DNA of 62,301 nt from NCBI GenBank assembly GCA_019115745.1, contig DXDA01000026.1, positions 1 to 62,301 of the forward strand. The letters are read 5' to 3'. A program made the position numbers and the translations under genes. Source of the stretch: Candidatus Alistipes intestinigallinarum (GTDB taxonomy: Bacteria; Bacteroidota; Bacteroidia; Bacteroidales; Rikenellaceae). The notes under the pieces were generated by a model. The model was given only the letters and a program-made list of their open reading frames with translations, did no database searches and was not told the origin of the DNA. Positions 23,992 to 33,081 of this stretch are shown here, piece by piece; within the stretch, counting starts at the first letter, position 1, and every line of letters starts with the position of its first letter.

Positions 23992-24972
23992 CTATTTGTC
24001 CAGATCGACCAGCTCGTACTGCTGCGAGCCGATGCCGAGGGCTTCGGCGTGTTCGAGCGTGTGGATGCCGTGGCGCGACTCCATGCGCTCGATCAGGTGT
24101 ACCTTGCCCTCATCCTTCGAGGCGTAGACCTGATCGACACAGGCCTTGTCCAGCGCCACGGGATCCAGCGATGCGAGGATGCCGATGTCGCCCATGCGGG
24201 GCGGTTCGGGATCGGCATCGCAGTCGCAGTCGACCGAGAGGTTGTTCATCACGCTGATGTAGAGAATCCGGTCGCCGCAGTGGTCGACGATGGCCTTGGC
24301 GGCCTCGGCCATCGATTCGAGGAAGTCGTCCTGCGGGGGCAGGTCTCCCCAGACCTTGCTGACGTCGGTGGTCCGGCCTGCGGAGTGGATCCAGGCCTTT
24401 CCGGCCGAGGAGGCGATTCCGATGGCGATGTTCTTGATGGCGCCGCCGAAACCGCCCATGACGTGCCCCTTGAAATGGGAGAGCACGACGGTGAAGTCAT
24501 ACGCCGGATAGTGCGAACCGACGATGTCGTAAGTGAGGTGCCGGCCTCCCGCGACGGGCAGACGCACCTCCCCTTCGGCATCCATGATGTCGACCGGGGC
24601 AATGGCCGTGAAGCCGTGGTCGGCGGCGGCCTTGAGGTGATCCTCGGTTGCGGCGCGCCCGCCGCCGTAGGCGGTGTTGCACTCGACGATCGTGCCGTCG
24701 AGCGAACGGACGAACTCGCCGATCAGCGCGGGTTGCAGGAAGTTGTGGCCTCCGGGCTCGCCGGTCGAGAGCTTCACGGCGACGCGTTTGCCTTCGGCCT
24801 TCCGTCCGAGGGCCTCATAGACGGCCTTCAGCCCGGCGGGTGAGATGTCGCGGGTCATGTAGACCTTGGCGGGAGCCGTTTCGGCGCCCTTTTTTTCGGG
24901 ATTTGCGGCACAGCCGGAGCCTGCGGCTGCGAACTGCATGAGGAATGCGCACATACAGATTTTTCCGAACAT
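23992..24972 (-). CDS. Exported DUF362-domain protein
   Basis: A 326-aa protein of the DUF362 family. An N-terminal signal (MFGKICMCAFLMQFAAAGSGCA), possibly a lipoprotein signal with an imperfect lipobox, indicates export, unlike the cytoplasmic ferredoxin-linked DUF362 members. Conserved stretches include KLSTGEPGGHNFLQP, SHFKGHVMGGFGGAIKNIA and the Cys/Asp-rich VDCDCDADPEPP near residue 245, followed by SLDPVALDKACVDQVYAS. No ferredoxin CxxCxxC cluster is seen. It starts 2 bp after the ECF S-component stop and is the last gene of a five-gene operon. Function unknown; periplasmic metal or cofactor handling is possible. Confidence 0.85.
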   Translation of the reverse strand: MFGKICMCAFLMQFAAAGSGCAANPEKKGAETAPAKVYMTRDISPAGLKAVYEALGRKAEGKRVAVKLSTGEPGGHNFLQPALIGEFVRSLDGTIVECNTAYGGGRAATEDHLKAAADHGFTAIAPVDIMDAEGEVRLPVAGGRHLTYDIVGSHYPAYDFTVVLSHFKGHVMGGFGGAIKNIAIGIASSAGKAWIHSAGRTTDVSKVWGDLPPQDDFLESMAEAAKAIVDHCGDRILYISVMNNLSVDCDCDADPEPPRMGDIGILASLDPVALDKACVDQVYASKDEGKVHLIERMESRHGIHTLEHAEALGIGSQQYELVDLDK

Positions 24973-24974
24973 GG

Positions 24975-25493
24975 TTACTTGAGGTGTTTGACGAGAAGAT
25001 ACCCTCCGAGGATTTGCAGCAGCATCCCGGGGATTCCGATGCGGAAATCCTGCAGGGCGGCGGCGAGGCTGCCCGTCAGTGCCCACTCGGCGAGGGAGCC
25101 GACCACCTGGTAGAAGAGCACCACGGCGAGGAGCAGCGGCAGCGAGAGGCTGCGGAACTTGTGAGCGGCGAATCCTGCGGCCGCGGCGAGCAGCAGCGAC
25201 TTCGTGAGGATGGCCGGGAGTGCGGCGGCTGCGGGCATGGCGAAGAGTGCCGAGTTGATGAGGGGCGATGCGACGGCGGTCAGCAGCCCGACTTTCCAGC
25301 CGTACTTGTAGGCGGCGACGAGCGTGAAGAAGTAGATCGGCAGGAGCGTCGGGCCTCCTGCGGGCAGGAGGTGGCACAACTGCGGCAGGGCGATGTTCCC
25401 GATGATGAAGAGGGCGGCGATTCCATAGGTCCGGGCCTCTTTGTACTCCAGCGAATGAAGTGTAACAGAATTGGTTGCCATGTTTATATCCAT
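24975..25493 (-). CDS. ECF-type transporter S-component-like membrane protein
   Basis: A 172-aa protein with about five to six membrane helices (for example ALFIIGNIALPQLCHLL and FFTLVAAYKYGWKVGLLTAV), like substrate-binding S components of energy-coupling-factor vitamin and metal transporters. The start at 25493 overlaps the receptor stop by one base (TAATG); an alternative ATG at 25481 gives MATNSV. No ECF ATPase or T-component is encoded here, so it must use shared EcfAT proteins or act alone. With a TonB receptor directly upstream, an outer-plus-inner membrane import route for one small molecule is a reasonable inference; the ligand is unknown. Confidence 0.8.
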   Translation of the reverse strand: MDINMATNSVTLHSLEYKEARTYGIAALFIIGNIALPQLCHLLPAGGPTLLPIYFFTLVAAYKYGWKVGLLTAVASPLINSALFAMPAAAALPAILTKSLLLAAAAGFAAHKFRSLSLPLLLAVVLFYQVVGSLAEWALTGSLAAALQDFRIGIPGMLLQILGGYLLVKHLK

Positions 25494-27400
25494 TAAAAGT
25501 TTAACTTGATTCCTCCGAATGCCGTAGCCCGCGGCATGGGATACCCGGCATTGATTTCATAACGTTGTGCGAGGAGATTCTCCCCGCGGGCATAGATCGT
25601 CAGCCGGCGGTTGACGCGGAACGAGGCCCGCAGATTCAAAAGTACGAAATTTTCCTGAATTTCCGCATTCGGGGCCACCGCCGTGTAGAGACCTTCGACG
25701 TATTGCACGCCCGCCGCGACCATCCACCGCTTTCGGGAAAAGTTCGCTCCGGCGTAGAGCTTGTGCTCGGGCGACGCCAGTACGGGATACTTCATCCGCA
25801 GCCAACTGTAATTGGCGTCGAGGCTCCACGCCGCAGCGATCCGCCAGGCGGCATTGGCCTCGATGCCCCAGTTTTCGATCCGCGCCTGGTTGAGCAGAAT
25901 GTTGCGTCCGTCGCGGATCCCGGTCTGGATGATGTCGCGCCCCTCGATCCGGAAGAGGTTGACGCCGTACGAGAGACGGCCGTCGGCCAGTCGCTGACTC
26001 CAGGCGAGTTCGTAGTTCCACAGCCGTTCGGGCTTCAGGTCGGGGTTCTTGACCCCGAACATGTAGAGATCGCGCAACACCGGATTCCGGAAACCCTTGC
26101 TGGCCGAGGCCTTCAGCACGCCGTCGCGTGCGGCCCGCCACGAAATGCCGACCTGCGGCACCCACTCCGTGCTGGTCCGCGTGTGGTGGTCGACACGCAG
26201 CCCCGCATCGAAGGTGAAGCGTCCGGCCGTCTGGCGGAATTCGGCATATCCGGCCACTTCGTCCTCCGTCTGGTCGGCGATCGGCGATTGGGTGCCGTCC
26301 GCCACCGCGCGGTTCCAGGCTTCGCCGCCGAAGTGCTGCCAGTCGATGCCCGCCGTCACCCGGGCCCCCTGCCAGAGCGCCGCGCTCTGGTAGAGCGATA
26401 TGCCGAGCATCCGGTCGCGCGAATGGAACCGGTAGTCGAGCGGCTCCTCTCCGGCTTCGTATCCGTCGTTGATGCGGTGACGTCCCCAGTTGTAGTAGCA
26501 TTTCAGGGCTCCCGACGTGCGGTCGTACTCGTTTTCGAGGGCGAAGGAGGTCATGCCGCGGGTGATGTGCGAGTCGTTGTCGTAGAGACGTTTGGTGACC
26601 GGACCCGGGTTCGAGGCGTTGAAGTGGGTCAGGCTGACATCCGCGAAGGCCTTCCAATGCGCCGAGAAGGCATACCCCACCTTCGCATAACCGCCGTACT
26701 GTTCGAATCCCAGATCGGCCCGGTGGCCGTCCGTACGGTTGTACGAGGCGGTGACGACACTCGTGAAGCGCCCCTTGCGGATGCGGTTTGCGGCTTCGGT
26801 CTGCAGGGTGTTCCACGAACCGTAACTGACGTTCAGGTCGGTGCGTACCCCCTCTTCGCGCTGTTGGCGCGTGACGATGTTGATCACGCCGCCCATGGCG
26901 TTCGAGCCGTAGAGCACCGAGGCCGGGCCGCGTACGACCTCGACGCGCTCGGCCAGCATCGACTGGTAGACATCGGCGATCGGGTGTCCGAAGAGCCCCA
27001 TGTATTGCGGTCGCCCGTCGACCAGGACAAGCAACTGGGCTGCGGAGCCGCCGCCTATGCCGCGCAGGCTCATGCCGCCGGCAGCTCCGGTCGAGACGCC
27101 GTATCCCATCACACCGCGCGAGGTGATGAATAACCCCGGGACCTGTTCCGTGAGGAGCGGCAGCAGCGAGGCCTCCTGGCGTTGTTCGATCGTTTCGCGG
27201 CCGACGACCGCCACCGACATGGGCAGGTGGCGGATGTCCGACGCATAGCGGGTTCCGGTGACGACGACCGAATCGATCGGGAGGTTGCGTTCCGCGATCC
27301 CCGCATCGGCGGGCATCGACGTCTCGGGAGCCGCCGTTGCAGCGCCCGCAATTCCGGCGCAGAGCGCCGCAAGGAGGAGCAGGTTTCTATTTCGTTTCAT
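25493..27400 (-). CDS. TonB-dependent receptor (BtuB/CirA-like)
   Basis: A 635-aa outer-membrane receptor for a small high-value ligand such as a metal chelate or cofactor. The start at 27400 gives a signal peptide (MKRNRNLLLLAALCAGIAGA); an upstream in-frame ATG lies inside the previous gene. The N terminus has the TonB-box-like IDSVVVTGTRY, a plug domain (about 50-165, with VEVVRGPASVLYGSNAMGGV) and a 22-strand barrel ending GGIKLNF. There is no carboxypeptidase-like or STN domain and no SusD, so it is not a PUL receptor. It overlaps the DUF1893 gene by 14 bp and the S-component gene by 1 bp. Confidence 0.92.
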   Translation of the reverse strand: MKRNRNLLLLAALCAGIAGAATAAPETSMPADAGIAERNLPIDSVVVTGTRYASDIRHLPMSVAVVGRETIEQRQEASLLPLLTEQVPGLFITSRGVMGYGVSTGAAGGMSLRGIGGGSAAQLLVLVDGRPQYMGLFGHPIADVYQSMLAERVEVVRGPASVLYGSNAMGGVINIVTRQQREEGVRTDLNVSYGSWNTLQTEAANRIRKGRFTSVVTASYNRTDGHRADLGFEQYGGYAKVGYAFSAHWKAFADVSLTHFNASNPGPVTKRLYDNDSHITRGMTSFALENEYDRTSGALKCYYNWGRHRINDGYEAGEEPLDYRFHSRDRMLGISLYQSAALWQGARVTAGIDWQHFGGEAWNRAVADGTQSPIADQTEDEVAGYAEFRQTAGRFTFDAGLRVDHHTRTSTEWVPQVGISWRAARDGVLKASASKGFRNPVLRDLYMFGVKNPDLKPERLWNYELAWSQRLADGRLSYGVNLFRIEGRDIIQTGIRDGRNILLNQARIENWGIEANAAWRIAAAWSLDANYSWLRMKYPVLASPEHKLYAGANFSRKRWMVAAGVQYVEGLYTAVAPNAEIQENFVLLNLRASFRVNRRLTIYARGENLLAQRYEINAGYPMPRATAFGGIKLNF

Positions 27401-27863
27401 TTTTGGATAGAGTTTCGAGTTGTTGTTTCTCCTGCATCCGGCGGACGAACTCCCCGATGCGGGGCAGACACTCCTCCGGGGTTTGCGCATCGGCGCAGAG
27501 GCTCTCGACGGGGCAGATCCCGTCGCCCGCGCGGTTGATGATGTTCGGGACGAGTCGTTCGTACTCCACGGGGATTCGGGCCCCTTCGAGCAGTTCGAGG
27601 GCCGGGCGGCTCAGCGTCAGAGCATAGACACCCCGCACGCCTCCGGCCGCCATCAGCGCCGCGGCACCCTTCCCGACGACCTTGTCGGCGATGAATCCCC
27701 CGCGCAGCAGCGCAGGCTCCTCGTGCAGCAGCCGCCAGAGGTCGCTGACACCCCGCTGGTGGAACGACCGCATCATCTCGCCGTTGCGGATGACACACGA
27801 GCATTGTTCGGCCCGCAGCCGTTCGACGGCCTGCCGGTCCCTGTTTTCTATGGAATGGGGCAT
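27387..27863 (-). CDS. DUF1893 (TM1506-like) protein
   Basis: A 158-aa cytoplasmic protein of the DUF1893 family, whose structural prototype TM1506 has a cytidine-deaminase-like fold but no proven activity. Visible motifs are CSCVIRNGE (20-29), GGFIADKVVGKGAAALMAAG (55-74) and a C-terminal CPVESLCADAQTPEECLP with three cysteines (117-132). Start MPHSIENRD at 27863 follows the reductase stop by 32 bp. Homologues often accompany Fe-S and cofactor genes; here it sits between an Fe-S reductase and a TonB receptor gene. Role unknown. Confidence 0.85.
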   Translation of the reverse strand: MPHSIENRDRQAVERLRAEQCSCVIRNGEMMRSFHQRGVSDLWRLLHEEPALLRGGFIADKVVGKGAAALMAAGGVRGVYALTLSRPALELLEGARIPVEYERLVPNIINRAGDGICPVESLCADAQTPEECLPRIGEFVRRMQEKQQLETLSKNETK

Positions 27864-27895
27864 GGTACGGTTTGTTTTTCGGTGGTTCGTCCGGT

Positions 27896-29044
27896 TCAAT
27901 ATCCGAAGTGTTCTGCGGCGCGGCGCATTGCGGCGACGATCTCCACGCCGAACGGGCAGCGGGTTTCGCAGGCTCCGCAGGCCACGCACTCCGAAGCGTG
28001 ATGGCTCAACGCCCGGTAGTGCTCGCGCACCGTCTCCGGAATTTGCCCCTGGGCGACCGTGAGGTTGTAGAATTTGTTCACTGCGGCGATGTCGATACCG
28101 GCTGTGCAGGGCGCGCAATGGCCGCAGTACATGCAGTGCCCCTGCCAGGTGAAGCGTTCCAGACCCTGCAGGACCGAGGCGTAGTCGCGCTCCGCGGCGG
28201 GAGCCTCGCACCAGGCCAGCGCTGCGGCGATCTCCTCGCGGCTGCGGCAGCCGACCATCACGGCGGCGACTCCGGGCCGCGTGAGGGCATACTCCAGACA
28301 CTGTACCGGGGTCAGGGCGCGTCCGAACGGGGAGTTCGTTTCGCTCAGGAGGTCGCCGCCGCCATAGACCTTCATCACGTCGATCCCTACCCCGCAGCGT
28401 TCGCACAGTTCGTAGAGACTTTCGCGTTCGGGGTCGATGTTGTGCAGAGCCCGAGCGTAGCTCTCTTCGGCCCACAAGGCGTCGACATCGTCACCGGCCG
28501 GCTGGAGGTCGTAGGCTGGGTTGATCGAGAACATCACCACGTCGACTACCCCGCTCTCAACGGCCATGCGGGCCACCTTCGGGTTGTGGCTGCTCACGCC
28601 GAGGGCCCGGATGCGCCCATCCTGGCGGAGTTGTAGCGCATAGCGGAGGATCTCACCGTCGAAAACACGGTGGAAATCCTCCTCGGCATCGATGTAGTGG
28701 ATCATCCCGATGTCGAGATAGTCGGTTCGGAGCTGCTGCAACTGGATTTCGAACGACGCGCGGGTCTTCTCCGCATCGCGCGTGCGCAGGTATTGGCCGT
28801 TCTCCCAGACGGTGCAGAGGTGGCCCTGGATGATGAAATCCCCGCGGCGGCCATCGAGTGCGGCCCCGATGTTTTCGCGCAACTGCGGATTCGGCGAATA
28901 GATGTCGACGAAGTTGATGCCGCGGGCGATGGCGAAGTCGAAATCCGCCCGGACCTCCTCGGCGCTCTTCTCCATGAATCCTTCGCAGCCGAGCGCTACG
29001 GCACTCACGCGCAGGCCCGTCCGGCCCAGTATTCTGTATTCCAT
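27896..29044 (-). CDS. Aldo/keto reductase with C-terminal 4Fe-4S domain
   Basis: A 382-aa protein: an aldo/keto reductase barrel (about 1-290, RILGRTGLRVSAVALGCEG, GINFVDIYSPNP) fused to a ferredoxin-like tail (about 295-382) with CMYCGHCAPC and CVACGACETRCP, enough for two 4Fe-4S clusters. Such fusions are predicted oxidoreductases in anaerobes; the substrate is unknown. It is the first gene of the operon that continues with DUF1893, the TonB receptor, the S-component and DUF362. A -7 box lies about 32 bp upstream. Confidence 0.9.
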   Translation of the reverse strand: MEYRILGRTGLRVSAVALGCEGFMEKSAEEVRADFDFAIARGINFVDIYSPNPQLRENIGAALDGRRGDFIIQGHLCTVWENGQYLRTRDAEKTRASFEIQLQQLRTDYLDIGMIHYIDAEEDFHRVFDGEILRYALQLRQDGRIRALGVSSHNPKVARMAVESGVVDVVMFSINPAYDLQPAGDDVDALWAEESYARALHNIDPERESLYELCERCGVGIDVMKVYGGGDLLSETNSPFGRALTPVQCLEYALTRPGVAAVMVGCRSREEIAAALAWCEAPAAERDYASVLQGLERFTWQGHCMYCGHCAPCTAGIDIAAVNKFYNLTVAQGQIPETVREHYRALSHHASECVACGACETRCPFGVEIVAAMRRAAEHFGY

Positions 29045-29075
29045 ATCGTATTGGTTTCTTCGGTGTCGGTTGCTG

Positions 29076-29083
29076 CAAAGATA
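29076..29083 (-). promoter_or_regulatory. -7 box of the AKR-TonB-ECF operon
   Basis: TATCTTTG on the minus strand. No cobalamin riboswitch or other known riboswitch is visible in the 157 bp upstream of this operon. Confidence 0.6.
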
Positions 29084-29150
29084 GGTCGAAATCCCCGATT
29101 CCGGGGTAGTCGGATTACGGAACTTGTTACCAATTTTACGGGAAAGGGCC

Positions 29151-29186
29151 CAAAAAATCCCCGGCGATGCTTGGATCGGCGGGGAT
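29151..29186 (-). terminator. Terminator of the S1/P1 nuclease gene
   Basis: Stem atccccg (29157-29163) / cggggat (29180-29186), extended by cgat/atcg, followed on the minus strand by TTTTTTG. It lies 15 bp after the stop at 29202. Confidence 0.85.
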
Positions 29187-29201
29187 GGCGGTTTGCGGAC
29201 T

Positions 29202-29972
29202 CTATCGGTAGATTCCGTTCAGCAGGTGGGCCAGGCGCAAGCCGGCCCGGAGCAGTTGTCGTTCGACCACCGGCGTAAAACGTGCTACGTAGTCGTAGGA
29301 GATCTCCGTGCCTTCGGGCGTGGCGTCATAGACTTCGGTGCAGACCGCATGAGTTTCGCGGGCCCACTCTTCGGGAGTCCCGGCCGTAATGGCCTGCTGT
29401 TCAGCCTTCGATGCCCGATCGATCTGCTGCTGCCACTCCGTGTAGCTCCAACGGTGCCCGGCTTCCGGCAGGTCCGTATCCCAGACCGAATGGAGGTTTG
29501 TTCTGCGGCCGAAGAAGCGCACCTCGCGGCGGTTCCCGCCCAGGTCGCTCTGCCGCCCCAGATGCATCGGACAGTGCATGTCGCCGACCAGGTGGATCAG
29601 CATCCGGAGATTCACGGCCTCCTCTTCGGGCGTCAACTCGCCTGCGCGGAGTCGGTCGGCGATCTCCGTGACGGCCTTCAGCACATCCCCTTCCGGGATT
29701 CGGCGCGCCTCATCGAGCGTCTGCCCCTCCTCGACATTCAGGTAGTGCCAGGTTTTCGTCGAGGCGTATTCGGGCGTGTGGCTGGCGTTGTCCAGCCAGT
29801 TCGACCAGTAGACCGGCGATTGTCCCTCCAGAATCCGGTGGACGGCCTTTGCCGCCTTGCGGGTGAGGTGTTGTTCGGCGATGGCGGCCGTGACGTCGTG
29901 GCCCTTTTGCCCCCAACCGAAAGCAACACTGGAGATAACCAAACTCAAGCTCAACAGAATCAATCTCTTCAT
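29202..29972 (-). CDS. S1/P1-type zinc nuclease, secreted
   Basis: A 256-aa secreted nuclease that cleaves single-stranded DNA and RNA with three zinc ions. The signal peptide (1-19, ending SSVAFG) leaves Trp20 as mature N terminus, which is the first zinc ligand in this family. Further ligands match: GHDV (His25), WLDNASH (Asp61), WHYLN (His76), LIHLVGDMHCPMH and LHSVWDTD (His161, Asp165). Start at 29972 is the only one giving the signal peptide. It precedes rho on the map but is transcribed after it, 32 bp from the rho stop, so it may be read through from rho. Confidence 0.93.
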   Translation of the reverse strand: MKRLILLSLSLVISSVAFGWGQKGHDVTAAIAEQHLTRKAAKAVHRILEGQSPVYWSNWLDNASHTPEYASTKTWHYLNVEEGQTLDEARRIPEGDVLKAVTEIADRLRAGELTPEEEAVNLRMLIHLVGDMHCPMHLGRQSDLGGNRREVRFFGRRTNLHSVWDTDLPEAGHRWSYTEWQQQIDRASKAEQQAITAGTPEEWARETHAVCTEVYDATPEGTEISYDYVARFTPVVERQLLRAGLRLAHLLNGIYR

Positions 29973-30004
29973 GTGGTGTATTCCTCTCCTTGCCGGCATT
30001 CCGG

Positions 30005-31786
30005 TCAGTGGTTCATGGTGGCGAGGAACTCCTCGTTGGTGTCGGTCAGTCCCATCTGCTTCTGGAGGAACTCCATGGCCTCGACGGGCGTCATGTCCGA
30101 GAGGTATTTGCGCAGTACCCACGTGCGGTTCATCACGTCGCGGGGCAGCAGCAGGTCTTCGCGTCGCGTACCCGAGGCGATGACGTCGACGGCCGGGTAG
30201 ACGCGCTTGTTGGCCAGTTTGCGGTCCAACTGCAGCTCCATGTTTCCCGTACCCTTGAACTCCTCGAAGATCACCTCGTCCATCTTCGAACCGGTGTCGA
30301 TCAGGGCCGTGGCGATGATCGTCAGCGAACCCTTCTCCTCGGTATTGCGCGCAGCGCCGAAGAAACGCTTGGGCTTGTGCAGGGCGTTGGCGTCGACACC
30401 TCCCGAGAGGACCTTGCCCGAAGCCGGCTGCACGGAGTTGTAGGCGCGGGCCAGGCGGGTGATCGAGTCGAGGAAGATCACGACGTCGTGGCCGCATTCA
30501 ACCATGCGCTTGGCCTTTTCGAGCACCATTTCGGCAACCTTCACGTGGCGCGAGGCCTGTTCGTCGAAGGTCGAGGCGACGACTTCGGCCTTGACGTTGC
30601 GGGCCATTTCGGTCACCTCCTCCGGGCGTTCGTCGATCAGCAGCACGATCATGTAGACCTCCGGGTGGTTGTCCGCAATGGCGTTGGCGATCGACTGCAG
30701 CAACATCGTCTTACCCGTCTTGGGCTGGGCGACGATCAGGGCGCGCTGTCCCTTTCCGATCGGCGAGAAGAGGTCGACAATGCGTGTCGACATGTTGTTG
30801 TGCCCGTTGCCCGTCAGGCAGAACTTCTCGCTCGGGAAGAGCGGCGTCATGTATTCGAACTGCACGCGGTCGCGGATATATTCGGGTTTCAGGCCGTTGA
30901 TCTCGTTCACGCGTACCAGCGGGAAGTACTTTTCACCCTCCTTCGGGGGGCGGATTGCACCGTTCACCGTGTCGCCGGGCTTCAGTCCGAAGAGTTTGAT
31001 CTGCGAGGGCGAGACGTAGATGTCGTCCGGGGAATTGAGGTAGTTGTAGTCCGCCGAGCGGAGGAATCCGTAGCCGTCGGGCATGATCTCCAGCACGCCT
31101 TCACCCTCGATCTCCCCTGCGAAGTCATCCTTCGTGATGATCTCCTCGTCGAGCGAACGGGGCTGCTGTTCGGGTTGCTGCTGGGCGGCCGGGAGCTCGT
31201 CGCCGCCGGTTTGTTGAGTCGTTGGGTGTTGTTGCTGCGTCTGTTGCTGCTTGGGTTTGCGGCCCCGGCGTTTGGGCTCGGGTTTCGCGGCCTCCGGAGT
31301 CGTTGCGGCGGCAGCGGTCTCGGCTGCGGGAACGCTGTTTTCGGCCGGGACCTCCGGCGCGGGGATCTGAGGAGCCTCTGCGGCGGGTTCCATCGGCAGT
31401 TCGGGTTCGGCAACGGCTCGTTTACCTGCGGCATGGGCCTTTTTATCCGTTTTCCGGGCATTCGTTTCCGTTGCGGCTTTCCCTCCTTCCGCGGCTTTCC
31501 CTCCTTCCGCGGCGCTCTCCGCCTTGGCCAGACGCGGACGGCGTCCCCGTTTGGCTTTCGGAGCCTGTTCGGCAGCCGGGGTCGCTTCCGCCTCCGGCGA
31601 AGTTCCCGGAGCCTCGGGAGCCGGGGCCCCGGAGGCCGGTTCTTCAGCCGCAGATTCCGCCGCAATGCCGGCAATCTTTTCCATCAGTTCGCGCTTTTTC
31701 ACCATCACATTCCCGATGCCGAGAGCTTTTGCTATTTCACGCAATTCGGCCAGCGTTTTGCCTTCGAGCGCTTTCAGATCCTGCAT
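30005..31786 (-). CDS. rho: Transcription termination factor Rho
   Basis: Hexameric RNA helicase that ends transcription. The 593-aa protein is longer than the roughly 420-aa E. coli Rho because of an insert of about 150 residues between the N-terminal Rho_N helices (about 1-42, [17 protein letters not shown]) and the RNA-binding cold-shock domain (about 215-285, [17 protein letters not shown]). The insert is rich in Pro, Ala, Glu, Lys and Gln, as known for Bacteroidetes Rho, where it is thought to drive condensate formation or RNA binding. Walker A ([12 protein letters not shown]) and the Q- and R-loop regions are intact. It has a well-matched promoter. Confidence 0.97.
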   Translation of the reverse strand: MQDLKALEGKTLAELREIAKALGIGNVMVKKRELMEKIAGIAAESAAEEPASGAPAPEAPGTSPEAEATPAAEQAPKAKRGRRPRLAKAESAAEGGKAAEGGKAATETNARKTDKKAHAAGKRAVAEPELPMEPAAEAPQIPAPEVPAENSVPAAETAAAATTPEAAKPEPKRRGRKPKQQQTQQQHPTTQQTGGDELPAAQQQPEQQPRSLDEEIITKDDFAGEIEGEGVLEIMPDGYGFLRSADYNYLNSPDDIYVSPSQIKLFGLKPGDTVNGAIRPPKEGEKYFPLVRVNEINGLKPEYIRDRVQFEYMTPLFPSEKFCLTGNGHNNMSTRIVDLFSPIGKGQRALIVAQPKTGKTMLLQSIANAIADNHPEVYMIVLLIDERPEEVTEMARNVKAEVVASTFDEQASRHVKVAEMVLEKAKRMVECGHDVVIFLDSITRLARAYNSVQPASGKVLSGGVDANALHKPKRFFGAARNTEEKGSLTIIATALIDTGSKMDEVIFEEFKGTGNMELQLDRKLANKRVYPAVDVIASGTRREDLLLPRDVMNRTWVLRKYLSDMTPVEAMEFLQKQMGLTDTNEEFLATMNH

Positions 31787-31857
31787 ATAAAAATAATGTT
31801 CTGTTCAAAGAGATTTTCTAAAACCGAACGGTCGTCCGGTTCGTTGGAATTCGCTTG

Positions 31858-31888
31858 CAAAGATAGTGCATTATTTTGAATTACAAAA
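31858..31888 (-). promoter_or_regulatory. Promoter of rho
   Basis: Minus strand: TTTTG (31888-31884), 18-nt spacer, TATCTTTG (31865-31858). Leader of about 65 nt. Confidence 0.75.
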
Positions 31889-31961
31889 TAAAATGGCCGT
31901 TCCGACGACTTCCGGAACGATAAATTGCCCGGATCGATCCATAAAATACCTAAATGTAGCG

Positions 31962-32090
31962 ATTGTGCGGTCCCGATTTTTCCCCGACCTTTGTCTCAGC
32001 AACAATGAACCGGGAAATTCAGCCATCGCATTGTTTGTATTGTTAATGTTTGTGTGTGGAAAACCCTTCCGGAAACGGAAGGGTTTTTTG
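31962..32090 (+). other. Possible small transcript between rho and the AraC gene
   Basis: Promoter-like ATTG (31962-31965), 20-nt spacer, GACCTTTG (31986-31993; one mismatch from TAnnTTTG), then a 13-codon frame at 32005-32046 (MNREIQPSHCLYC) and a hairpin terminator. It could be a leader-peptide RNA or an sRNA diverging from rho; nothing proves expression. Confidence 0.35.
32061..32090 (+). terminator. Strong hairpin terminator
   Basis: Perfect 10-bp stem aaacccttcc (32061-32070) / ggaagggttt (32077-32086), 6-nt loop, with six T on the plus strand. On the minus strand it may also end the AraC transcript, though the U-tract there is short. Confidence 0.8.
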
Positions 32091-32155
32091 TGTCCGGGGG
32101 GGGTGCTTCGCCGGGCTGTAGCGGGCTGTGGCGGGTTCCCCCCCCCTTGCCGCGG

Positions 32156-33052
32156 TCAGTGGACCGAGCGGTATTCGTTGGGCGAACACCCCACCACCTT
32201 CTTGAACAGACGCGTGAAGTGCTGCGGATAGCGGAATCCAAGTTCGTAGGCGACCTCGCTGATCGAGCGCCCGGGATCGAAAATACGCTCCTTGGCAACC
32301 TCGATCACCTTCAACTGGATGTACTCCTGGGCCGAATTCCCGGTCTCCTTCTTGACCAGATCCCCGAAGTAGTTGGCCGAGAGGTGGAGTTGCTCGGCGC
32401 ACCAGCGGACCGTCGGAACTCCGTCGCGCTGGGGTCTGTCGCCCGCGAAGTAGTCGTTGAGCAGACGCTCGAAACCGGTCAGCACGTCGCGGTTGACATT
32501 GCCGCGGGTGATGAACTGCCGCTCGTAGAAACGCGTGCAGTAGTTGAGCAGCAGCTCGATGTTCGAGACGATGAGCGTGCGGCTGTGCTTGTCGATGGCG
32601 TGCTGCAGCTCCGACTGAATGTTGTGCAGGCAGTCGAGCACCACGCCGCGCTCCTGCTCGGAGAGGTGCAGCGCCTCGTTCACCTCGTAGGAAAAGAACG
32701 TATAGGCGGATATGTTGCGCCCGAGCGAGGTGCCGCGCAGCAGATCGGGATGGAACAGCAGCGCCCACCCTTTCGGCTGATAGGTCTGACCGTTGTCCTC
32801 GTAGCCGATGACCTGTCCCGGCGCGAGGAAGACGAGTGTCCCCTCCTGATAGTCGTAATAGTTGCGGCCGTAGCGCAGGTCGCCGCACTTCACCTCCTTG
32901 AGATAGATCGTGTAGAAGCCGTAGACCTCGCGCTGGTAACGGGCGACGCCGCACTTCGAGAAGTCGATGACGCTCACCAACGGGTGCAGGGTCTCGACGC
33001 CCCGCGATTCGTTGTACTGGTAGATGTGGTCGAATTTGACGATCTTTTCCAT
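32156..33052 (-). CDS. AraC-family transcriptional regulator
   Basis: A 298-aa cytoplasmic regulator. An N-terminal cupin-like sensing domain (about 30-170, with YDYQEGTLVFLAPGQVIGYE) is followed by an AraC double HTH (about 200-298; AEQLHLSANYFGDLVKKETG and ISEVAYELGFRYPQHFTRLF). Start MEKIVKFDH at 33052 fits the family and follows a -7 box by about 20 bp. It lies just downstream of the GH130/GH92 operon on the same strand but behind a terminator, so it has its own promoter. Control of the mannosidase genes is possible but not shown. Confidence 0.9.
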   Translation of the reverse strand: MEKIVKFDHIYQYNESRGVETLHPLVSVIDFSKCGVARYQREVYGFYTIYLKEVKCGDLRYGRNYYDYQEGTLVFLAPGQVIGYEDNGQTYQPKGWALLFHPDLLRGTSLGRNISAYTFFSYEVNEALHLSEQERGVVLDCLHNIQSELQHAIDKHSRTLIVSNIELLLNYCTRFYERQFITRGNVNRDVLTGFERLLNDYFAGDRPQRDGVPTVRWCAEQLHLSANYFGDLVKKETGNSAQEYIQLKVIEVAKERIFDPGRSISEVAYELGFRYPQHFTRLFKKVVGCSPNEYRSVH

Positions 33053-33073
33053 GTCCGGGATTTTTTGTCCATC

Positions 33074-33081
33074 CAAAGGTA
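33074..33081 (-). promoter_or_regulatory. -7 box of the AraC gene
   Basis: TACCTTTG on the minus strand; no clear -33 element. Confidence 0.5.
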
